From: Dendrobium chrysotoxum
Taxonomy: Eukaryota; Streptophyta; Magnoliopsida; Asparagales; Orchidaceae
Assembly: GCA_019925795.1 (NCBI GenBank)
Contig: CM034314.1
Span: 36,697,774-36,761,773 of the forward strand
Direction of reading: 5' to 3'
DNA: 64,000 nt
Below are positions 1-8,984 of this stretch, piece after piece (the stretch's first letter is position 1; every line of letters starts with the position of its first letter). A program made the translations under genes and the position numbers. A model generated the notes under the pieces. It saw only the letters and a list, made by a program, of their open reading frames with translations. It was not told the DNA's origin and made no database searches.

Positions 1-690
1 TTTGATTGGCCAGGATAATTGTCGAATAATTCATTACCAATCAAAGAATTGCTAAGGATTCTTCTCACCTCTATGGGATCTGCCAAAATGAAGGAGAATC
101 ATTGAATAAGTATTTCCAACAATTTTTTACTAAGGCTCGACAAATTCCAGGAGTAGATCCCAAGTTATTTAGAGGAGTTTTTTCTTGGAGGGCTTCATCC
201 TGGCTCCTTCTACTCAGCACTTATGCAATACACTGTTCCCTCATATGTTGACCTGATCCATCGTGTGGAGGCATAAATATCAGCGGATGAAGCTATTAAT
301 GCCCGCATAAAGCAATTTGAGCAAACTCTTGGAAAGCGTAAAAATGCCCCTATAATGGAGGACTTATTCTCGTAATGAAAGAAAAACATCTCTTCTAGAC
401 CCCTAGCACCACGACATGAGTTTTAGCAAGAGGAGGAACACCACTCAATGCCCCTCGAGTAAATGTGTTGATGGCCATCCGAGATCAAGAAAATATTAAG
501 TGGCCTAATCCATTGAAGTCGAATTAAGAAATTATGATCAATACTGTCATTTCCATCGTAGCCGTGGACACACTATTAAAACTTACAAATAACTCAAGGA
601 TGAGATTGAGAGGCTGATCCGACAAGGATATCTATAATAATTCATCAAAAGCCCACCTACTCGAGATGATGCTGGGGGGAAAAATCAACA
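1..690 (+). pseudogene. Decayed Ty3/gypsy gag fragment
   Basis: Translating the plus strand in shifting frames gives a gag-like series: a segment reading GLHPGSFYSALMQYTVPSYV, then DLIHRVEA and ADEAINAR, then a basic GKRK. About 150 bp later comes a zinc-knuckle-like segment, YCHFHRSRGHT, followed by LKDEIERLIRQGYL. This order (Retrotrans_gag, then a CxFH...GH knuckle with a following LKDEIE.LI.xG helix) is typical of plant Ty3/gypsy gag of the Tat/Ogre type. Several stops and frameshifts break it, and the knuckle has lost later cysteine positions. The window starts inside the gene, so the 5' part is outside. No protease or reverse transcriptase follows, so this is a dead or non-autonomous fragment. 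The family call is by motif recognition only. Confidence 0.75.
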
Positions 691-1104
691 ACAACCAAGA
701 CAACTATTGAATAATATTCAAATTATTGGTGAGATCAAATGATCACACAGTGTATGCATTTGTGTTAGTAATAGTAGTCATCTTATTTCATTGTGTCTCT
801 TTTATAAGTAGGGTGTTGCTCTGATATCCTTAGTTTTTTTCCTTTAAAGTCAAACATTATGTTGTCCCCGTACGTATATCTTATGTATTTAGCATGGTGT
901 AACACTTCTACCCTTAGGTTGTACTAGGAAATTGTTATATTATCCTACATAATATAGTGATGTGTTGTGCGCTCCATTTTGATATTGTCTACTTCTTTAA
1001 AAAGAATAAAAATAATGATAATGAAAAACAACCAACGAATATAGTCTCTTTATCTGTGATTTGAAAAATACACAATCTTTATTATGTCTCAATCACTGGA
1101 TGAT
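691..1104. other. Untranslated tail after gag remnant, no gene seen
   Basis: AT-rich sequence without a supported reading frame. It lies between the gag remnant and the first tandem array and is probably 3' non-coding sequence of the same retroelement (inference from position). Confidence 0.4.
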
Positions 1105-1690
1105 CAATCCTGGGGGGATTCGATCCGACCTCTTCCATACAGGTTAACATCATCGAGTAGGGCTCTGACATACAACCTAGGATAAGTCATATATCCTTGG
1201 TGGATTCTCTCAACCTCTTCCACATAGATTAACGTCATCGAGCAGTACTCTGATACACAACCTCGGATAGGTTATACATCCTTGGTGGATTCTCTCGACC
1301 TCTTCCACACAAGTTAACATCATCGAGTAGTATTCTGATATACAACCTCGTATAGGTCATACATCCTTCGTGGATTCTCTCAACCTCTTCTACACAGGTT
1401 AACATCATAGAGTAGTGCTCTGACACATAACCTCAGATAGGTTATACATCCTTGGTGGATTCTCTCAACCTCTTCCACATAGGTTAATTTCATCGAGCAG
1501 TACTCTGACACACAATCTTGGATAGGTTATACATCCTTGGTGGATTCTCTCAACCTCTTCCACACAGGTTAATGTCATCGAGCAGCGCTCTGATATACAA
1601 CCTCGTATAGGTCATACATCCTTAGTGGATTCTCTCAACCTATTCCATACAAGCTCACGCCATCAAGAAGCCCTCGATGATAATATTCCT
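1105..1690. repeat. 85-bp tandem array, about 7 units
   Basis: The block 'ggttaacatcatcgag' recurs at about 1141, 1226, 1311, 1396, 1481, 1566 and 1651, always 85 bp apart. Each unit also carries a 'tggattctctcaacctcttcc' type segment (quoted in part). Units differ by scattered substitutions but not in length. The short open frames across it arise because the array is periodic, not because it codes. Confidence 0.9.
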
Positions 1691-1691
1691 G

Positions 1692-3060
1692 CCGTCGAAT
1701 TTCAACTTGAGGCTGAATGTCTACCCATCATCGGACTTTTTCCCGTCGATGGACTTTCATAGGACTTTTACCTGACATCATACTTCTACCCAACGCCGAA
1801 CTTCTGCTCGTCATCGAACCCTTATTAGATTTCTACCCGACGTTGAATGTCTACCCGTCGTCAGACTTTTGCCCATCAATGGACTTTCGTTGGATTTTTA
1901 CCTGACACCGTACTTCTACCTGTCGTCAGACTTCTGCTCGTCGTCGGACCCTCGTCGGATTTCTACCCGATGCTGAATGTCTACCCATCGTCAGACTTTT
2001 TCCCGTCGATGGACTTTCATCGGACTTCTACCCAACATCGTACTTCTACCCGACGCTGGACCTCTACTCATCATAGGACCCTCATCAGATTTCTATCCTA
2101 TGCTGAATGTCTATCTGTCGTCAAACTTTTGCCTGTCGATGGACTTTCATCGGACTTCTACCCATCCTCAAACTTCTAACCATCATCGGACTTCTTCCCA
2201 TCATTGAACCCTCGTCGGATATCTACCTGACATTATACTTCTACTCAACACCAGAATTCTGCTCATTGTCGGACCCTCGTCAGATTTCTACCCGATGCTA
2301 AATGTCAACCCGTCGTTAGACTTTTGCCCATCGATGGACTTTCATCAGACTTCTACCTGACACTGTGCTTCTACCTGACGCCAGAATTTTGCCTGTTGTC
2401 GGACCCTCGTCGAATCTCTACCCAACTCTGGACTTTTACCTGATGCCAGACTTCTGCTCGTTGTCAGACCCTCATAGGATTTCTACCCAACATTGAATAT
2501 CTACCCGTCGTCGGACTTTTGCCCGTCGATGGACTTTCATCAGACTTGTACAAGACACCGTACCTCTACCTAACACCAAACTTTTAATCGTTGTCAGACC
2601 CTCATCAAATTTCTACTCGATGCTAAATGTCTACTCGTTGTTAGACTTTTTCCTGTCGACGGACTTTTGTCGGACTTCTACTCGACATTGTGCTTCTACC
2701 GGGCGCCAGACTTCTGCCCGTCGTCGAACCCTTGTCGAATTTCTACCCGACGTCGGACTTTTACCTAATGTCTGAGTTCTGCTCGTCGTCGGACCCTCGT
2801 CAGATTTCTACCCGACGTTGAATGTCTATCCGTCATCGGACTTTTGCCCATCGATGGTCTTTCATCGGACTTGTACTCGACGCCGTGCTTCTACCATTCG
2901 TCGAACTTCTGCCCATTGATGGACCCTCATCGGACTTTTACCCAACGCCGAGCTTCCTTCTATTGCTGGACTTCTACCTACCGTCAGACTTTCATCGGAG
3001 TTCTATCCATCGCCAAACTTTTTCCCGCTGTCGGACTTCCGTCCGTTGTTAGACTTCCAC
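1692..3060. repeat. 65-bp minisatellite with 130/195-bp higher-order spacing
   Basis: The marker 'ctgaatgtctaccc' (with variants) occurs at about 1713, 1843, 1973, 2103, 2298, 2493, 2623 and 2818, spaced 130 or 195 bp, that is 2 or 3 times 65 bp. Inside each 65-bp unit a roughly 21-22-bp theme ('tcggacttctacccg') repeats about three times. Such arrays are common in the non-coding parts of Tat/Ogre elements. The open frames here (about 60-110 codons) follow the periodicity. Confidence 0.88.
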
Positions 3061-3097
3061 TGACTAAAGTAAGATCTCCACAAGATCTCTAGAATAA

Positions 3098-3312
3098 AAT
3101 GGGGAGGAATCTCCTTCTTACAGTGAGGGGCTCTGGCCTGAACAAGGGATGCCTCCTGTACAGGGTCAGGGGAGGGCCTCAAATGAAAGAAGAGAAGGCA
3201 TAAGGGGAGAAGGGCGGAAGGGGGGAATCTCCTTCTTGCAGAGAGGGGCCTAGGGCCTAGACGAGGGATGCCACCCATTCAGGGCCAGGGGAAGGCCTCT
3301 AATGAAAACAAG
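3098..3312. repeat. Two tandem copies of a GC-rich 119-bp unit
   Basis: Two adjacent copies begin with 'gaatctccttcttacag' or 'gaatctccttcttgcag' and end in 'ggcctctaatgaaa' type sequence, about 119 bp apart. They lie just downstream, in minus-strand sense, of a TATA box, where an LTR leader (R/U5) would be. Confidence 0.7.
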
Positions 3313-3356
3313 AGAGGGAGGAAGGAAAGGTGTAAATTCTAAGGCCCAGGGGGGTT

Positions 3357-3364
3357 TATTTATA
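3357..3364 (-). promoter_or_regulatory. TATA box, minus strand, LTR-like
   Basis: The minus strand reads CTATAAATAAACCCCCC around this site, a good plant TATA box. It is followed in that sense by a C/T-rich leader holding the 119-bp duplication. It looks like the core promoter of an LTR facing left. No PBS was found on its left, so the element it belonged to is not defined. Confidence 0.5.
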
Positions 3365-3409
3365 GCTAGGGTAGCGGCATTTTAGGCATTTTGGTAAAAA
3401 AAAAATCGG

Positions 3410-4015
3410 TTGCCATATCATCAGCCATGTTAGCACCACATCATCAATCTGTCCTATATGTCACTACTACATCATCAATCTGTACTATATGGCACTGCCA
3501 CATCATCAATCTGTCCTGCGTGTCCTGAACATGTCAGCCATGATCCAATAGGTTATGGGTGACACCTTAGCCACGATCTGCGTGTCATGGCCATGTCAGC
3601 CATGATCCTATGAGTCGTGGCCATGTCACCCACAACCCACTAGGTTATGTGTGACACGTCAGAAACGATCTGGGTGTCATGGCCATGTCAGCCACAATCC
3701 TACATGTCATGGCCATGTTAGCCACAACCCAACAAGATATGGGTGCCACATCAACAATCCGTCCTGTGTGTCATAGCCATGTCATCAATATGTATAGTGT
3801 TGAATTGCAACATTATCGATCTATCTTGCATGGCACTGCCATATCATCAATCCATCATGCGTGTCACTACCACATCATCAATCTGTCCTACATGACATTA
3901 TCATATTAGTAATCTGCATTTTATTTTATTGGCATGTCATCGATCTGTCTTGCATGTCATTGCCATGTAAGCACTCTGTCCTATGTGTCATTGCCACGTC
4001 AGCATCCTATAAAAT
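3410..4015. repeat. Imperfect array of 'catgtcagccacgatc' / 'cacatcatcaatctgtcc' units
   Basis: Short related phrases ('gccatgtcagccatgatcc', 'cacatcatcaatctgtcc') alternate throughout at irregular spacing of roughly 30-50 bp. The array is much decayed. No coding capacity is supported. Confidence 0.7.
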
Positions 4016-4024
4016 AGCCCATGA

Positions 4025-4096
4025 ATTCCATGGGATTTGAACACAGGACCATGGACAAGGAAACAAAAAGTCTTACCACTCATCTACCAAGGAAGA
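4025..4096 (-). other. tRNA-derived sequence with pol III A and B boxes
   Basis: On the minus strand, a B-box-like GTTCAAATCCC (plus 4032-4042) lies downstream of an A-box-like TGGTAGATGAG (plus about 4079-4089), with a tRNA-like separation of about 35-40 nt between the boxes. No cloverleaf with a clean acceptor stem could be drawn by eye. It is therefore read as a tRNA pseudogene or SINE-head-like sequence embedded in the LTR-like region, not a working tRNA. Confidence 0.5.
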
Positions 4097-4938
4097 CTTA
4101 ATATAAATGTCTCTTTTTTTTTAAATTATAACTTTTCAGCTAATAGGTGCAACATCAAATATAATCCTACATGTCATGACCACGTTAGCTCCATGTTAGC
4201 ACAATGATAACCACGATCTTGTGTGTTATGACCAATTTGACGCCACGTCAACCACGATCAAGTGCCACATCAACGCCACATCATCATACCCAAATTTGGG
4301 CCCAGAAAAGCTAAATTAGACATTTTTGGGGTCTCCGGAATCATTTTTTGATGTTTTGGACTCAATTTTAATTCTTTTAGAGCAATTCAGGAGGTCTATC
4401 TCCAAGATCGGAGTGCTTTTAGTTTTCAAACTGTACTTATTTTTGAACTCCTGGAGCTTTGACATCCAAAAATAGGGGCGCAACTGATATAACATCAAAA
4501 AATTATCCTGATCGGGCACAAATCTCGACAAAAAATCAAGGAACTTTTGAAATTAAAATTGGGGCCATCTGAACTCCGATTTCAAAAAACTTGTAGTTGA
4601 ATTGAACGTCTCAGAAATATGAACCCAACGACACCAAATTCACCCAATCTGAGCCCAAATGGGTCCAAATCAAGGGTCTGAGGTGCTGTTGGAAGGTTCA
4701 AATCATAATTTGGATTACCAAACGATCTCCAAATATGATGTACTTATAATCGAATCAAGCATCTCGACGAGATGAATCCAATGAGCCCAAGATTGCCAAA
4801 ATTTGATATCTTTAAGACCTTCAAATATCTAGAAAATGGTCCACGATCAAGGGATTCAAGATCGGCCATCCATTCAAACCACTCCCTAATCACCCTTTAT
4901 CTTCCTCCTATTTATGGATCATACCACTCCCAAAAATT
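4097..4938. other. LTR U3-like sequence, no gene
   Basis: Non-coding sequence leading up to a plus-strand TATA box. Its phrases about a nucleotide-rich, A/T-mixed U3 type ('tccaaatcaagggtctgagg') are what one sees upstream of plant gypsy LTR promoters. This is inferred from style and position only. Confidence 0.35.
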
Positions 4939-4946
4939 TATAAATA
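4939..4946 (+). promoter_or_regulatory. TATA box, plus strand, LTR-like
   Basis: 'tttataaatagagccacc' followed by a C-rich and then 'agagagatcagagatcactc' leader is a typical plant LTR core promoter and transcript start. It points right, away from the minus-strand TATA box about 1.6 kb to the left. Confidence 0.55.
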
Positions 4947-5039
4947 GAGCCACCTCTCCCCCTTGAAAGGGGAATTTAATCCTAAGGAGAAAATAGAGAG
5001 ATCAGAGATCACTCTTGCCTCCTTGCTCCTCCTTGACCA

Positions 5040-5720
5040 CCACTAGAGTTTCGCCGGACCACCGCCTGACGCCCTGAGTTCCACGTGACCACCACTTGAC
5101 GCCCTGAGCTCCGTCAGACCACTGTCTAATGTTAGAGTTTTCCAAGACCACCGCCTGATGCCCTGAGCTCTGCTAGACCACCACCTGACGTCCTCAACTC
5201 CACCAGACCATCGCCTGATGTCGGAGTTCTGCGAGACCACCGCTTGAAGCCCTGAGTTCCATCGAATCACCGCCTGAAGTTGGAGTTCCAATGAACCACC
5301 ACTTAACGCCCCGAGCTCCTTCGAACCACCGCCTAATGACAGAGTTCCGTCGGACCACCGCCGAGCACCCTGAACTCTCCCGGACCACCGCTTGATACCC
5401 TGAGCTCCGTCAGACCACCTCCTGACGTCAGAGTTCCGTCAGACCATCGCCTGATGCCCTGAGCTCTGTCAGTCCACCACCTGATGTCCTCAACTCTATC
5501 GGACCATCACCTGATGCCCTAAGCTCTGTCAGACCACCACCTGACGTCCACAACTCCATCGGACCATCACTTGACGCCCTAAGCTCTACTAGACCACCGC
5601 CTAATGTCCTCTGCTCTGTCGGACCACCGCCTAAGTCCTGGAGTTCTACCAGACCATCACCTATGGCCCAGAATCCTGCCAGATCACCAGGTACCCTGAA
5701 GCTCCGCCAGTGCGACATCA
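5040..5720. repeat. About 30-bp tandem array, over 20 units
   Basis: Units such as 'ccctgagctccgtcagacca' plus 'ccgcctgacg' repeat every 29-30 bp. Two unit types ('cctgagct' and 'tcagagtt') alternate in part. On the minus strand it stays open for 127 codons as a repetitive ELRASGGG-type peptide, which is a by-product of a repeat length that is a multiple of 3. It follows the plus-strand TATA box, so it would lie in the transcribed leader of that LTR. Confidence 0.85.
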
Positions 5721-6720
5721 GACTTTCACATACCCCCAACTTCAACCCTATGGTTGATACTAGTAATATGATCGCCCTTGGAGGCGAGTCAGCCCCCAGT
5801 AATCTACTCAAGTTCTAGTGAAATTATTTTAACTTGGCTAAGGCCCCATGATTTTTCCCTTTTCTAGGGTTTTTCACATAAAAATCTTGTGTTCTCTATA
5901 TGTGAGCTGGATATTCGTGCAATGCTAAGACGTAAAACTTTGGACTTGGGCATATTGGAAAAATTCAATTAAACCATTAAAAATTTGATCTTTTAATTGA
6001 TTGAAATGAAACTCTAATTAACAAATTCATTGTATAATTTGATTAAATAGTTCATCTAAAAAAATTCAAACTATAATCAACTTGGATAATTGAATAACTC
6101 ACTAATTAAATAATCTTAACTAAGGTCAAACTATATTCAAAATAATTATAATTTGATTAACTACTCATTTATATCTAAAATTGAAATCAGAAAACTTAAG
6201 TTAAATAAATGCTAATTAAAATTTTAAACTAATTAATTAACTAAATGATTTAAAATTATAACAGCAACATTAATCTCAAAGATTATTTTAAAACTTAAGT
6301 TAAAATAATTAAACAAAAATTCAATTAACTAATGAGTTAATTAGTTAACTTAAAATTCTTATGATTCAAAATCTAATAATAAAACTAATTAATTAAAAAT
6401 AATTGATTTAAAACATTTAAATTAAAAATAAAAAACTTTAAACTTAATTAAAAATCAAAGTTAATTAAATAACACTTAATTAAATAACATTCAATTCAAT
6501 TAAATTAATGACCAATTAAATTTAATAAATAATAAAAATCAAATAACTTTAAAATAACATCAATTTGAGTAATGAATCTTAATTTAAAATTTAAATCAAA
6601 ATTAATTGAATTATTTTAGAATTCAAATCAATGAGCTGAACAATTTAAAATTTAACTTAAAATCCAATTAATTAATCTAATTAATATAATTAAAATAAAA
6701 GAAAATGCAAAGAATTAATT
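5721..6720. other. AT-rich low-complexity DNA, no gene
   Basis: From about 5980 the sequence is dominated by 'aattaattaaa' and 'taaattaaat' phrases. No reading frame, RNA gene or transposon end was recognised. Confidence 0.6.
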
Positions 6721-7179
6721 TTTTCACTATCCAATCAACCTAAGTACAAGCTACTAAGCAGCTGTCAAACACAAGCTCTCCAAACAACTGACAACTCTCA
6801 AAATGGATCTGAACAAATAGAAACCTCAAACAACTCTTTCAAACAAACAAACTCAAACACTCTGAGACTCCTAATAGTAGCTTTTGTAGCTATATGTCAG
6901 CTCCCTGACCTGCTGGCTATGAGCACCTGCAAGCAAACAGGCAAAAGTTAGCGCATCAATAAATATAATTAAATTAATGCTAAAAGTAGTAAACTAACTA
7001 CTACATGCAAAATAAAGTGCTGAAAGTAGAGTAACAAACTACTGTAGTTAAAACAAACAATAAGCACACTACTGAAAACTAGGTAGAAAACAAATTGCTG
7101 GCAAGTAGGTGTCAAAAACACTATCTAATATCAAACTAGCAAACAACTACAAATCATTGGGCTACTTCTAAGCGATGCA
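6721..7179. other. Non-coding, A/C-rich, nothing recognised
   Basis: Phrases like 'caaacaac' and 'aaactactg' recur loosely. No gene, terminal repeat or family motif was seen. Confidence 0.5.
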
Positions 7180-7760
7180 GTAGGACCCGCATATTAAAGA
7201 ACTTCTAAATGAATGATCCTAGATCCAAAACTCAAACCCTCAATTGAATAGCCTTATTTATAAGAACTAGGTTATAAGACCCGCTACCTAGCAACTTTCA
7301 ATGAAAGCTGTAGGTCCAACTTTAGGGGAAATCTTTAGGTAAAAATAATCAAATTAATAATCCCCGATTAACACACCGGCCAATTCTAATAGAAGCCGTA
7401 AGTCCGACCTTTAAGAGAAATATTTAGATAAAAATATAACTCTATACCCCTCACTCAGGCATCTTGGTCTATAAGGGCTAGGTTCTAAGGCCCACTATAC
7501 GAGTCAGTTAGCTTACGGGGATAGGTCGTAAGACCCATCATTAGGCAACTTCTAAGGAAGCCATAAACCTAACTAAATAAAAATCTTTAGGTTAGTTCTA
7601 ATAGAAGCCATAAGACCCACTCATATATAAAATCTTTGGGCCACCTCTGATAGAGGTCGTAAGACCCACTATTAAGGATACTTTCAAATGAAAGTCGTAA
7701 GCCCCTACCTAAATCAAACAACTCAGGAAATTCTTAAACAGTGCCATAAGCCCCAACCCA
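7180..7760. repeat. Degenerate array of short hairpins with changing stems
   Basis: A phrase of the form pyrimidine arm, 3-4-nt loop, purine arm, then 'gccgtaagaccca' recurs about seven times. Examples are CTTTC-aat-GAAAG (7295-7307), TTCT-aat-AGAA (7384-7394), CTTC-taag-GAAG (7549-7560), ACCTCT-gat-AGAGGT (7643-7657) and ACTTTC-aaat-GAAAGT (7680-7695). The arms differ between copies yet stay complementary. No protein is encoded. It probably belongs to the interior of the plus-strand gypsy-type element whose LTR starts at 40639 (inference). Confidence 0.7.
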
Positions 7761-8691
7761 AACCACACCAAATTAAAATCTATGTTTCTCTACTTCAGTT
7801 TACATGGGATCCCTAAGAGGAGGCAACCCATAGCTACTAATCAGGTTCCCTGGACACTATAATCAAAAGGTATTAGTGTTGGTATACTGAACCCACAGTA
7901 TACCGGGGATGACAAAACCCTGGGATGTTGGTCGGGTGTACTTCCATCTGCCATAACTAAAACTAAAATATTGTTGCATAATTTTCACACTCATTGCACG
8001 AAGCTAAAGATATTTCATCCTTAATCGAGAGTACTCTTCTAATGTGTTAGAAGAAATAATTAACTATGGGGGCTTGCACTCATAGGAAGTAGAACCCAGA
8101 TCTAAATAAATCCTGACACTACTCTTAGGAAAAATTTGATGAAATGTTAAATTCAATCAACCGCCAAAAAAATTAAGGGAACCCTTATGTTTGTAAGAGC
8201 GAGGTTTGCACCCGTTATTTTTTTTAGAGCGAACAAATATATAGGTGGTAAAGTCGAACTAACTTGGGAAGGTTCATTTGTGATAGAGAAGCATATTAAT
8301 GGGAAACTTATCAGTGGATTGATTGTAAAGGAGATCATCTAATATTACCAATAAGTGTCAGATATCTCAAATGTTATTATAGTGGATAGTGTTAAGGAAA
8401 AAATGTTATAATAAATAAAATATTTTCATGCCATTATTTTTTATAGTGCTTTAATGTGCTAGAATTTTTGAAAGGAATTGGATCCAAAGGATAAGACAGT
8501 GTTTGAAATTTATACTAAAGTTTATAAGTTTTAAATTCTCTAAATATTATTAAATTATATCCTTAAATAAATGGTATTTAAATCCTTCATGGTATCCTTT
8601 TTTTGGATTATGATGGCTTAACCATTTAATTCTTCTCATTTTTAAGTTGTCTCTTGTTTGGGTTTCATCTCCTTAAAATCAGTCGTTATGT
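7761..8691. other. Non-coding stretch, nothing recognised
   Basis: It contains no convincing reading frame (the 61-codon frames are isolated) and no terminal repeats. It lies between the hairpin array and the plus-strand element's terminal array, so it is probably interior sequence of that element. Confidence 0.4.
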
Positions 8692-8984
8692 ATAAGCCCA
8701 ATTTCATTGCATCCTATATATTTCATTGAATGTAGTAGTGGTGGAGGAAGCCCCTCGTAGCACCATCCTATTATCATTAAACATACTAGTAGTGGACCAA
8801 GCCCTTTCTGGAACCACTTTAGTTTGTATATCGACCCTATATGGTTAGGTAAGAGTCCCCACAAATAGGATTCCTTTCTATATGATCATCCTCTCCTCTA
8901 AGATTAAGTGTAAGTCCCGAAAAAAGGCTTTCTTTTCTTATGATCATCCACTAGTGATGGAGCAAGCCCATCGTGGCTCCATCC
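8692..8984 (+). repeat. Internal array of plus-strand gypsy-type element, left part
   Basis: Units contain 'actagtagtgg', 'caagccc' and 'gcaccatcc', then a 'atatggttagg' and 'tatgatcatcc' segment. The same units continue at 39702-40620, so this array was split by the giant minus-strand element. Reverse-complemented units match the internal array of that minus-strand element ('ggatggtgcca...ccatcactagtag'), showing the two elements belong to one family. Confidence 0.8.

Noticed and set aside
1105..3060. Regularly spaced repeats that could suggest a CRISPR-like array
   Set aside because: Units are head-to-tail with no unique spacers, the DNA is from a plant nuclear genome, and no associated genes exist.
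4025..4096. A functional tRNA gene
   Set aside because: A and B boxes are present but the acceptor stem and anticodon arm do not fold convincingly.
5043..5811. Minus-strand open frames of up to 127 codons with an ELRASGGG pattern
   Set aside because: They follow a tandem repeat whose length is a multiple of 3; no unique sequence, no conserved start context.
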